From Egibacteraceae bacterium (GTDB taxonomy: Bacteria > Actinomycetota > Nitriliruptoria > Euzebyales > Egibacteraceae): a stretch of DNA of 64,000 nucleotides. Position 1 is the first letter of the stretch. Each line of letters opens with the position of its first letter. The notes below the pieces were generated by a model. That model saw only the letters and a program-made list of their open reading frames with translations. It was not told where the DNA came from and did no database searches. Both the position numbers and the translations under genes were made by a program. Positions 31,298 to 40,029 of this stretch are shown one piece after another. The DNA is taken from NCBI GenBank assembly GCA_030446775.1, contig JAUJMQ010000003.1, positions 1 to 64,000 on the forward strand. Direction: 5' to 3'.

Positions 31298-32716
31298 TCA
31301 GCCGCGCGTGAAGCGGACGACCCCGGGGCCGAGGTCGTCGCGGTCGATCTTGCGCTGCAGATGCAGTCCCTCCAGCGCGAACTCCAGCGCGGAGGCCGCC
31401 AGCGCCGGCGACTCCTCCTCGACGTCGAGGGCGCGCAGCAGGCGGGCGAGCCCGGGCACCTCGTCGAGCTGGCCGAGCAGCTCGGCGGCGGGCACGAGGT
31501 CGCCGGTCTCGATCGCCAGGCCCTCGTCGAAGCGACGGACGAGGCCCGACAGGTCCACCCCCGCGGTGCGACGGCGGAACACCTCCTGCAACGCCCGGCG
31601 GAGCAGCCGCTGCAGGATCTCGGCCTCGCGTCCCTCCTCGAACGTCTCGAACTCGACCTTGCCGATCCCCGCACCGAGGACGTGGCCGAGGTCGGTCGGG
31701 CGGGCGGCGGCGCGCTCCTCGCCGGTGCGCAGCGCCCGGCGCACCGCGCTGCCGGCCAGCGTCTCGTAGTTCGCGATGGAGAAGCGCACCGACACGCCGG
31801 ACCGCTGGTTGACCTCCGGTGCGCCGCGCAGCAGGCGCGTGAACGCCGCCAGCACCTCGGCGAGGAAGGCGGGCACCACCACGACCGGCAGGGACGCTGC
31901 GCCCGAGCCGCTCGCCACGTGCGACTCGGCCCGCATCACCGCCACCTCCTCGGCCAGGCGCAGCGGGTAGTGGGTGCGCACCTCGGCGCCGAAGCGGTCC
32001 TTCAGCGGGGTGATGATCCGCCCGCGGTTGGTGTAGTCCTCGGGGTTGGCGGTCGCGACGACGAGCAGGTCCAGTGGCAGGCGCAGCGAGTAGCCGCGGA
32101 TCTGGACGTCGCGCTCCTCCATGACGTTGAGCAGCGCGACCTGGATGCGCTCGGCGAGATCGGGCAGCTCGTTGATCGCCACGATCCCGCGGTTGTGGCG
32201 CGGGATCAGCCCGAAGTGGATGGTGTCCTCGTCGCCGAGGTGACGGCCCTCGGCGACCTTGATGGGGTCGACGTCGCCGATGAGGTCGGCCACGGCGATG
32301 TCGGGGGTGGCGAGCTTCTCGGCGAAGCGCTGCTCGGGCGGCAGCCACGCGATCGGGGTGTCGTCGCCGTGGTCGGCCACGGCGCGGCGGGCCGGCGCGC
32401 TGAAGGGGTGGTAGGGGTGGTCGCAGACCTCGCTGCCGGCGACGACCGGAACCAGCTCGTCGAGCAGACCGACGAGTGACCGCAGGATGCGGCTCTTGGC
32501 CTGCCCGCGCTCCCCGAGCAGGATCATGTCGTGGCCGGCGAGCAGCGCGGTCTCCAGCGCCGGCAGGACGGTGTCGTCGAACCCGATCAACCCGTCCACG
32601 ACGGGAAGGCCCTGGCGCAGCCGGGTGGCGGCGTTCGCCGCGACCTCCTGCTTCACCGTGCGGTCCGGGTAGCCCGAGGCGCGCAACGCTCCGATCGTCG
32701 TCGGGCGAGCTGCCAT
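31298..32716 (-). CDS. MoxR/magnesium-chelatase-type AAA+ ATPase
   Basis: DMILLGERGQAKSRILRSL, GIVAINELPDLAERIQVALLNVMEERDVQIRGY, VVATANPEDYTNRGRIITPLKDRF. Confidence 0.9.
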   Translation of the reverse strand: MAARPTTIGALRASGYPDRTVKQEVAANAATRLRQGLPVVDGLIGFDDTVLPALETALLAGHDMILLGERGQAKSRILRSLVGLLDELVPVVAGSEVCDHPYHPFSAPARRAVADHGDDTPIAWLPPEQRFAEKLATPDIAVADLIGDVDPIKVAEGRHLGDEDTIHFGLIPRHNRGIVAINELPDLAERIQVALLNVMEERDVQIRGYSLRLPLDLLVVATANPEDYTNRGRIITPLKDRFGAEVRTHYPLRLAEEVAVMRAESHVASGSGAASLPVVVVPAFLAEVLAAFTRLLRGAPEVNQRSGVSVRFSIANYETLAGSAVRRALRTGEERAAARPTDLGHVLGAGIGKVEFETFEEGREAEILQRLLRRALQEVFRRRTAGVDLSGLVRRFDEGLAIETGDLVPAAELLGQLDEVPGLARLLRALDVEEESPALAASALEFALEGLHLQRKIDRDDLGPGVVRFTRG

Positions 32717-32963
32717 GGCGGCCACTTTCGCTGGAGCCGTCCGTCGCGCGGTCCGGCTGGGCGGCACCGACCCGTGACCGGGTGCGGGTGTCCCCGCCCG
32801 GTCTACCGCCTGTCGGGGTGTGGTGCCACGACGCGAACCGCCTCGGTTCGCGGGCGCGGGGAGATCCAGCCGCCACAATGGACGTCCGCGGCCGGACGGG
32901 GCCGCCATACGCGGGACGCGATCGGTGGGCAGCACGTTGCGGGGGGAGGCGGCCGGGGCCGGG

Positions 32964-33359
32964 ATGGTACGGGGCGCCCTCGTGCGGATCGCGGTGTCCG
33001 ACGGCTGGTGGGCCGAGGACCTGCCCCCCGTGCCGGCCGGACACGTCGTCACGGTGTCGCTGTCGGACCCCGCGGTCGAACAGGAGCACGCCGACGCGCT
33101 GGCGTTGCTGGGCTACACCGTCGTGGCCGGGCCTCCGCGCGGGTCGGCCGCGGACGCGGGCCGCGCCGACTTCCTCGTCGAGCAGTCGCTGCTGGAGACC
33201 TATCCGACGTACTGGCGGTCCCTCGCCGACCGCGCGGAACGGGCGTACAGCCTGTCGCTCGGTCCCGTGCGTCGCCTGCTCGCCGAGGTGCTCGCCGCCC
33301 ACGAGCCGGCCCACGCCGCCCGGCGCCGGGCGGCGGGGACGGCGGGCGGGGATCTCTAG
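32964..33359 (+). CDS. Hypothetical protein
   Basis: MVRGALVRIAVSDGWWAEDLPPVPAGHVVTVSLSDPAVEQEHADALALLGY...; end overlaps the next convergent gene. Confidence 0.55.
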   Translation: MVRGALVRIAVSDGWWAEDLPPVPAGHVVTVSLSDPAVEQEHADALALLGYTVVAGPPRGSAADAGRADFLVEQSLLETYPTYWRSLADRAERAYSLSLGPVRRLLAEVLAAHEPAHAARRRAAGTAGGDL

Positions 33360-33784
33360 ACCGGGCCCGGCTCCGGCGCCGGCAGGTTCAGGCCCGGCCA
33401 GCGCTTGTACAGCCGCACCCGGGTCTGCTCGTGGTCGCGGATGAACTGCAGGTCGTCGACGAGCTCGCGCATCAGGAACACTCCCCGCCCGGACTCCTCG
33501 TCGTCGGCGATCGGGTCAGTGCCGTCGCTGGGGACGAACCCCGGACCGAGGTCGACGACCTCGACCGTGCAGCCGTCCACTCCCACCTCCAGGCGCACGG
33601 AGTACTCCATCGAGTCACCGGAGTAACGCACGGCGTTCGCGCACGCCTCGGAGACCGCGAGCTGGATGTCGTCGTTCGCCTCGGCCGGGACCCCGAAGTC
33701 GGTCATGACGCAGTCGGCGACGCTCCGCATCATCGACACGTACCGCGCGTCGGTCGGGAGCGCCAACTGCATCTTGACCTGCAC
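33356..33784 (-). CDS. Anti-sigma-factor-type ATP-binding protein (RsbW/SpoIIAB-like HATPase)
   Basis: AVSEACANAVRYSGDSMEYSVRLEV; VEVVDLGPGFVP; GRGVFLMRELVDDL. Confidence 0.9.
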   Translation of the reverse strand: MQVKMQLALPTDARYVSMMRSVADCVMTDFGVPAEANDDIQLAVSEACANAVRYSGDSMEYSVRLEVGVDGCTVEVVDLGPGFVPSDGTDPIADDEESGRGVFLMRELVDDLQFIRDHEQTRVRLYKRWPGLNLPAPEPGPV

Positions 33785-33929
33785 ACTTCTTCCTTCCGGG
33801 GACAGGGGCGGAAGCGGGGCCGTGGTTCGGCGTACCGTTCCCCCCGCCCTGAGCCGTCAACCGAAAGGCCAGCGTGAGCCGCCCGGCGACTGCGAGGCCC
33901 GGCGGAAGCCGCCCGGCGACTGCGGTGCG

Positions 33930-34700
33930 GTGACCCGTCGGCTGCGCCTGGCGTCAACCAACCTGCTGCACGGCATCGACGTCCGCAGCGGGACCGTGGA
34001 CCTGCCCGCGATGCTCGCCGCCCTGGCCGCGCTCGACGTCGACGTGCTCGCGCTGCAGGGGGTCGACCGCGGCCAGCTGCGCTCCGGCGGCACGGACCAG
34101 GCCGCGGCGGCCGCGGCCGCGCTCGGCTGGCAGGCGGCGTTCGCCCCCGCGCTGCTCGGCAGCCCGGACACCCGCTGGACCGCTGTCCGGGGCCATGACC
34201 CGGGAGGCCCCGCCTATGGCGTCGCGGTCGTGTCGCGCCATCCCATCGTCGCCACGACGGTGCGCCGGCTCCCAGGCGGCGGGGACGGCACGCGCGCGTC
34301 CGCGGCCTCACCACAGCGCCCGGGGTGGGACTTCGAGCCCCGGGTGGCACTCAGCGCCGACCTCGACGTCGACGGCCGGCCGCTGCGCGTGACGACCACG
34401 CACCTGTCGTACCTGCCGTGGCGGGGGCTGGCCCAGCTGCGCGTCGCCGCCCGCGCCGCCCGCGGCACCGGGGGGCCGGCCGTGCTCGTCGGCGATCTCA
34501 ACCTGCCGGTGTGGCCGGTGCGGGCGCTGCTGCCGGGATGGCGGCACGCCGGCGGCGCGAAGACCTATCCGGCGTGGGATCCCCGCATGCAGGTCGACCA
34601 GCTGCTCGTGCGCGGCCCGCTCACCGTCGACGACGTCGGCGTGGGGCCGCCGACGACCAGCGACCACCTGCCGCTGCGGGTCGGTCTGTCGCTGGACTAG
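33930..34700 (+). CDS. Endonuclease/exonuclease/phosphatase family protein
   Basis: LRLASTNLLHGIDVRSG, DVDVLALQGVDRGQLRSG, GDLNLPVW, TTSDHLPLRVGL. Confidence 0.9.
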   Translation: MTRRLRLASTNLLHGIDVRSGTVDLPAMLAALAALDVDVLALQGVDRGQLRSGGTDQAAAAAAALGWQAAFAPALLGSPDTRWTAVRGHDPGGPAYGVAVVSRHPIVATTVRRLPGGGDGTRASAASPQRPGWDFEPRVALSADLDVDGRPLRVTTTHLSYLPWRGLAQLRVAARAARGTGGPAVLVGDLNLPVWPVRALLPGWRHAGGAKTYPAWDPRMQVDQLLVRGPLTVDDVGVGPPTTSDHLPLRVGLSLD

Positions 34701-34748
34701 CCCGGACCGCCCGCCGGCGGCCTCACCAGGCCGCCTCGCCGCGCCGGT

Positions 34749-36173
34749 TCAGCCGCACTCCCCCGCCTCGGCGAGCTCCTCCACCGCGTCGACGAAGGCG
34801 TCGGCGACGGCCTCGACGTCGGGCAGCAGGTCGCGGTCGGCGTTGAGCCCGACGTGGACCGTGCCGGCGTAGCTGAACAGGGTCACGTTGAGGCCGCACA
34901 TCTCGTGCACGGGACCGAGCGGGTACATCGCCTCCAGCCGCGCCCCGGCGCAGTACAGCCGCGAGCGGGGACCAGGGACGTTGGAGACCACGACGTTCCA
35001 GATCGGCCGGTGCCGGTCCGCGCCGCGGGTGCGGGTGTACAGGCGAGCGGCGAGCGACTGCAGCGCGCCGGGCGCGATCTCGGCGATCTGTTGCAGGGTG
35101 TGAGCGCCGAGCGCCCCATGCTGCTCCTTGGCTCCTGACGTGCCGGTGCGGACGCGGCGCAGGCGGATGACCGGGTCGGCCTCGTCGACGGGAAGTGCGA
35201 CGAGCATGACCGACAGGTGGTTGCCGGGCGCGCCCCGCTGGTCGCGGCGGCGCACCGAGATCGGCACCATCGCCACGAGCGGCCGGTCGAGGCGCTCGCC
35301 GCGCGCGGCGAGGAACCGGCGCAGCGCCCCGGCGGCGGCGGCGAGCACGACGTCGTTCACCGTCCCCCCGAGCCGGTTCTTGACGTCCTTGACGCGAGCG
35401 AGCGGGATCTGGGTCAGCGCCACCCGCCGGTGCGGCCCGATGGCACCGTTGAGCACCGTCATCGGCGCCCCGAACGGCGCGGGGGGCGGCGGGGAACGGC
35501 CCGGCCCGGGCTCCCCGCCGTCCTCGCGAAGCCGCAGCACGTCCGCGAGGGCGTCCAGCGCCTGACGCCCGACGCGCACCGCCTCCCAGGGGCGTGTGAC
35601 GAGCTTGGCGCCGGCCTGCAGCAGCAACAGCAGCTCGGGCGGCGCGGGCTCGGGCTCCCACACGCGCTCGGGCGGAGGCGGGGAGGCGTCGGGCTCGCGC
35701 TGCAGCAGCGCGGTGGCCAGCTCCACGCCGGAGATGCCGTCGACGGCGGCGTGGTGGGTCTTGGTCACGAGCGCGACGCGGCCGTCGGCCAGACCGTCGA
35801 CGACGTACAGCTCCCACAGCGGGCGGCTGCGGTCGATGCCGCGGCTCATGACGTCGCCGGTGACCTCGGCGAGCTCGGCACGACCGCCCGGCGGCGGCAG
35901 CGACGCGCGGCGCACGTGGAAGTCGACGTCGAAGTCGGCATCCTCCACCCACACCGGGTGATCCAGGCGCAGCGGCACGGGCGCGAGGCGGCGGCGGAAG
36001 GGGGGCGCCAGGTGCAGCCGCGCCGCGACGTAGGCGGCGACGTCGTCGCGGGTGACCGTGCCACCGGGGGCGGTAGCGGGGTCCAGGAGCAGGACGCTGC
36101 CGACGTGCAGGTGCATCGTCGGGGTCTCCAGGTACAGAAAGAACGCGTCGAGCCCCGACAGCCGCGTCGGCAT
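34749..36173 (-). CDS. Wax ester synthase/diacylglycerol acyltransferase
   Basis: MPTRLSGLDAFFLYLETPTMHLHVGSVLLLDPA; catalytic HHAAVDGISG; NVVVSNVPGPRSRLYCAGA. Confidence 0.95.
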   Translation of the reverse strand: MPTRLSGLDAFFLYLETPTMHLHVGSVLLLDPATAPGGTVTRDDVAAYVAARLHLAPPFRRRLAPVPLRLDHPVWVEDADFDVDFHVRRASLPPPGGRAELAEVTGDVMSRGIDRSRPLWELYVVDGLADGRVALVTKTHHAAVDGISGVELATALLQREPDASPPPPERVWEPEPAPPELLLLLQAGAKLVTRPWEAVRVGRQALDALADVLRLREDGGEPGPGRSPPPPAPFGAPMTVLNGAIGPHRRVALTQIPLARVKDVKNRLGGTVNDVVLAAAAGALRRFLAARGERLDRPLVAMVPISVRRRDQRGAPGNHLSVMLVALPVDEADPVIRLRRVRTGTSGAKEQHGALGAHTLQQIAEIAPGALQSLAARLYTRTRGADRHRPIWNVVVSNVPGPRSRLYCAGARLEAMYPLGPVHEMCGLNVTLFSYAGTVHVGLNADRDLLPDVEAVADAFVDAVEELAEAGECG

Positions 36174-36307
36174 GGCACCTCCTCGGTCGACCCGCGGGCG
36201 CCCGACGCTAGCGTCCGCGAAGCAAGGTAGGCACTGCCACCGCCGCTGCCGGCCGCCCGGCGGGCCGCACTAGCGTTCTCGCGGCCGAGCGACGACCAGG
36301 AGTGCCC

Positions 36308-36823
36308 ATGACCGCGACCGAGGAGCTGCTGGCGAACGCGGAGCGCTACGCCGCCGGCTTCGACAAGGCCGACCTGCCGCTGGCTCCCGCCCGGCACGTC
36401 GCCGTGGTCGCGTGCATGGATGCGCGGCTGAACCCCTACGGGCTGCTCGGCCTGGCCGAGGGTGACGCGCACGTCATCCGCAACGCCGGGGGTGTGGTCA
36501 CCGAGGACGTGATCCGGTCGCTGGTGATCTCCCAGCGGCTGCTCGGCACCCGCGAGATCGTGCTTGTCCACCACACCGGGTGCGGGATGCTGACCTTCTC
36601 CGACGACGCGTTCAAGCAGGAGATCCTCGACGAGGTCGGCATCAAGCCGACCTGGTCGGCCGAGTCGTTCAGCGACCTCGACGCCAACGTGCGCCAGTCG
36701 TTGGCGCGCATCTTGTCGAGCCCGTTCATCCCGCACAGGCAGAGCGTCCGCGGCTTCGTCTACGACGTCGGCGACGGACGGCTGCGCGAGGTGGAGCCCG
36801 CCCCCGCGCCGGTGGCGGGATAG
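36308..36823 (+). CDS. Beta-class carbonic anhydrase
   Basis: VVACMDARLNPYGLLGL, GDAHVIRNAGGVVTEDVIRSL, VLVHHTGCGM. Confidence 0.94.
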   Translation: MTATEELLANAERYAAGFDKADLPLAPARHVAVVACMDARLNPYGLLGLAEGDAHVIRNAGGVVTEDVIRSLVISQRLLGTREIVLVHHTGCGMLTFSDDAFKQEILDEVGIKPTWSAESFSDLDANVRQSLARILSSPFIPHRQSVRGFVYDVGDGRLREVEPAPAPVAG

Positions 36824-36924
36824 AGCCGACGGTCTGTCTCGACGTCGTCCCCCCGGGCGCATCCCCGCCCGGCCGTCACTACGCTGGCAGCGGTCAGCTG
36901 CAGCCAGCCAGGAGGAGCACGCCA

Positions 36925-37908
36925 ATGCCCACCAACCCTGACGCGCTCGTGACCACCGAGTGGGTCGCCGAGCACCTCGGCGAGCCGGGGATCGTCGTCG
37001 CCGAGGTCGACGAGGACGCCACCGCCTACGCCGCCAACCACATCCCCGGCGCGGTCGGCTTCGACTGGAAGGCCGACTTCCAGGACCCGGTCCGCCGGGC
37101 GTTTCTGGACCGCGAGGGCTTCGCGGCGTTGATGAACGCGCGCGGCATCTCCAACGACGACCACGTCGTGCTGTACGGCGGCAACAACAACTGGTTCGCC
37201 GCGTACGCGTACTGGTACTTCCGCATCTACGGCCACGACAAGGTCAGCCTCATGGACGGCGGCCGCAAGCTGTGGGAGCTGCAGGGCCGCGAGCTGACCG
37301 ACGAGCCGACGAAGGTCGCCTCCAGCTCCGGCTACGTCGCCGGCGAGCCGGACCCCGAGATCCGCGCCAGGCGCGACCAGATCCTCGCCGACTACGTGGG
37401 CGCGCCCGAAGGCAAGGCGCTCGTGGACGTCCGCTCCCCCGCCGAGTTCGCCGGCGAGCTCATCGCGCCGCCGCACCTGCCCAACGAGGGTGCGCAGGTT
37501 CCCGGCCACATCCCGGGGGCGGCCAACGTGCCGTGGGGCAGCGCGGTCAACCCCGACACCGGGCAGTTCCTGCCGACCGAGCGGCTGCGGGAGCTGTACG
37601 CCGCCAAGGGCGTCACACCCGACAAGGATGTCGCCGCCTACTGCCGCATCGGCGAGCGCAGCGCCCACACCTGGTTCGTCCTCCACGAGCTGCTCGGTTA
37701 CGACCGGGTGCGCAACTACGACGGCTCGTGGACGGAGTACGGCTCGCTCGTCGACGTCCCCGTCGAGCTAGGACGCACCTCAAACGCCGGGCGGCTTGGC
37801 GCGACTCCCTTCGGGAGACAGGGGCTAGGGGCGCGGCCGCACCCTCGTCCCGCCGGCCCGAACCACCCGAGCCGCCGTCACGAGCACACCGTCGTGGGGC
37901 GTTCGTGA
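36925..37908 (+). CDS. Sulfurtransferase, tandem rhodanese; native C-terminus overrun by the CTAG repeat
   Basis: VVAEVDEDATAYAANHIPGAVGFDWKADFQDPVRRAF; AAYCRIGERSAHTWFVLHELLGYDRVRNYDGSWTEYGSLVDVPVEL, then repeat-encoded [20 protein letters not shown]... Confidence 0.92.
   Translation: MPTNPDALVTTEWVAEHLGEPGIVVAEVDEDATAYAANHIPGAVGFDWKADFQDPVRRAFLDREGFAALMNARGISNDDHVVLYGGNNNWFAAYAYWYFRIYGHDKVSLMDGGRKLWELQGRELTDEPTKVASSSGYVAGEPDPEIRARRDQILADYVGAPEGKALVDVRSPAEFAGELIAPPHLPNEGAQVPGHIPGAANVPWGSAVNPDTGQFLPTERLRELYAAKGVTPDKDVAAYCRIGERSAHTWFVLHELLGYDRVRNYDGSWTEYGSLVDVPVELGRTSNAGRLGATPFGRQGLGARPHPRPAGPNHPSRRHEHTVVGRS
37768..37828 (+). repeat. CTAG-bounded dispersed repeat, copy A (61 bp)
   Basis: CTAGGACGCACCTCAAACGCCGGGCGGCTTGGCGCGACTCCCTTCGGGAGACAGGGGCTAG; matches 52375..52439 in opposite orientation. 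Confidence 0.92.
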
Positions 37909-37952
37909 CGGCAGGGCGTGCCGGCTCGTCGCCCGGTGGCACGCTACGGCGC

Positions 37953-38491
37953 GTGGACGCTCGAGACTTTCTCAAGACGGTGCTGGATCCCGAGCGGCTC
38001 GCGGTCGTGGGCGCGGTCGCCGCGCGGCCCGGCAGCGCCGACGCCCTCGCCGAGCGGACCGGGGTGGCGGCGCGCGATGTGCTCGCCACCCTCGCACCGC
38101 TCGTGCAGGCGGGCGTGGTCGACCGCGACGGCGACGCCTACCGGCTGCGACCGGAGGCGCTGCGCGAGCTCGCACAGGACCTGCCGCAGCCCCGCCGCCG
38201 GCGCCCGAGGTGCTGCACGGCATGACCGCCGACGAGCAGGCCGTCCTGTCCCGGTTCTTCCGCGGCACGCGCCTGCTGGAGATCCCCTCGCAGCGGTCCA
38301 AGCGCCTGGTCGTCCTCGAGCGGCTGGCGCTGGAGTTCGAGCCGGGCCGGCGCTACAGCGAGAAGGAGGTCACCGGCGTGCTGGCGCTGTGGTATCCCGA
38401 CTACGCGGCCCTGCGGCGCTACCTCGTCGACGAGGGGTTCCTGGACCGCGCCGCAGGTGAGTACTGGCGCAGCGGAGGCCGTGTGGACTGA
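37953..38491 (+). CDS. DUF2087-type transcriptional regulator-like protein (frameshift near 38191)
   Basis: VDARDFLKTVLDPERLAVVGAVAARPGSADALAERTGVAARDVLATLAPLVQAGVV; second piece EVLHGMTADEQAVLSRFFRGTRLLEIPSQRSKRLVVLERLALEFEPGRRYSEKEV...HPDY-like WYPDYAALRRYLVDEGFLDRA. Confidence 0.82.
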
Positions 38492-38514
38492 GGCCGGCCT
38501 GGGAGACCTTGCGC

Positions 38515-39120
38515 ATGGGCGACCGGACCAGCGACACGGAGCGGAGCGTCACCGCGACCTTCACGAACGCCGAGGCGGCGCGTTCAGCGATCGGTGCTCT
38601 GGAGGATGGCGGCGTCGACGGCTCACGGATCGTGCTGTTGGGCCAACAGGCGGCGGAGGCGAGCCAGGAGGCGACCACGGCGCGCCAGGACGAGCGCTTC
38701 ATCGATCGCATCACGAAGACCATTGCCGGCGGCATGGTGTTCGGCGGCCTGGTCGGCGCAACCCTCGGCTTCATCGCGGCGTTCTTCGCCTTCATCCTCC
38801 CCGAGGGCGGATCCCTGCAGGCCGGAGGGGTCTGGGCGCTGGTGGTGGGCGGCCTCGTGGTCGGCCACATCATCGGCTTTTTGATCTTCGGGCTGGGCCG
38901 CATGAAGCAGTCCCAAGCCTGGGAGCGCAGCTACGCCGACGTCAGCGAAGGGCCCGCGCGTGTTGGTGTGCGGTCACCGGACCCGGCGGAGCTGGCGACC
39001 GCCGTGACGGTCCTTCGTGAGCACCACGCGACGGAGATCGAGGAGAGCGCGGTCGACGTGCGCAACGAACAGACGACCGGAGTGCCGCGGCAGCCGGAGG
39101 ACCGCTCGCGTCCCACCTAG
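38515..39120 (+). CDS. General-stress-protein-like membrane protein (GSP17M/DUF1269-like)
   Basis: SVTATFTNAEAARSAIGALEDGGVDGSRIVLLG then GGMVFGGLVGATLGFIAAFFAFILP glycine-zipper-like TM region. Confidence 0.7.
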   Translation: MGDRTSDTERSVTATFTNAEAARSAIGALEDGGVDGSRIVLLGQQAAEASQEATTARQDERFIDRITKTIAGGMVFGGLVGATLGFIAAFFAFILPEGGSLQAGGVWALVVGGLVVGHIIGFLIFGLGRMKQSQAWERSYADVSEGPARVGVRSPDPAELATAVTVLREHHATEIEESAVDVRNEQTTGVPRQPEDRSRPT

Positions 39121-39125
39121 CGCGC

Positions 39126-39884
39126 GTGGCGCGCGTCCTGGCCGGCGCCGAGCGCTGGTCGGCACCAGGCGCCAGCGGCCCCGCCGGCGACATCGGACTG
39201 CTGCTGCTGCACGGCTTCACCGGGAATCCCGTCAGCATGCGGCCGCTGGGCGAGGAGCTCGCCGACCGGGGCTTCGCCGTCGAGCTTCCGCGGCTGCCGG
39301 GGCACGGCACGCACTGGCGGGACCTGCAGCGCACGACGTGGCGCGAATGGGCTGCCGGCGCCCGCGCCGCACTGGCGGGGCTGCGGACCAGGACCCGCGT
39401 CCAGGCGGTCGTCGGGCTGTCGGGCGGAGCCACCCTGGCGTTGCACCTCGCGGCCGGCGGGGAGCCCTTCGCCGGCGTCGTCGCGATCAACCCGTTCCTC
39501 ACGGTGTCCGACCCGCGGCTGCGGCTGCTGCCGGTGCTCAAGCACGTCGTCGGATCGCTGCCGGGCGTCGGCAACGACATCGCGAAGCCGGGCGCCGACG
39601 AGCGGGCCTACGACCGCCTGCCCCTACGGGCCTTCGCTTCCGTGCTGCAGCTGCAGGACGAGGTCCGGGCCGCGCTCCCCCGGGTGACCGCGCCGCTGCT
39701 GGTGTTCACCTCGCGCGCCGACCACGTCGTGGCGCCATCGGACAGCGCACTGCTCGTCGAGCGGGTCGGCTCCCGGCAGGTCGAGCACCGCTGGCTCGAG
39801 CGCAGCTACCACGTCGCGACGCTGGACCACGACCTGCCCCAGATCGTCTCGGGGACCGCCCAGTTCGTGTCGCGCCTGGCCTGA
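39126..39884 (+). CDS. Alpha/beta hydrolase, carboxylesterase (Est30-like)
   Basis: GLLLLHGFTGNPVSMRPLGEELADRGFAVELPRLPGHGT; GLSGGATLALHLA; LERSYHVATLDHD. Confidence 0.92.
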   Translation: MARVLAGAERWSAPGASGPAGDIGLLLLHGFTGNPVSMRPLGEELADRGFAVELPRLPGHGTHWRDLQRTTWREWAAGARAALAGLRTRTRVQAVVGLSGGATLALHLAAGGEPFAGVVAINPFLTVSDPRLRLLPVLKHVVGSLPGVGNDIAKPGADERAYDRLPLRAFASVLQLQDEVRAALPRVTAPLLVFTSRADHVVAPSDSALLVERVGSRQVEHRWLERSYHVATLDHDLPQIVSGTAQFVSRLA

Positions 39885-40029
39885 CCCGGGGTGCCGCGGA
39901 TCTGTCAATGCCGGGGGCCGGATCCACGCCACCCCGAGGACTGAGCCCGGATCGGGCAGGATGTCGGCTTGCACCCGTATCGCGGGAAGCCGGATCGGAG
40001 CCCGCCGTCGGCCAGAGCGACGAGGAACC

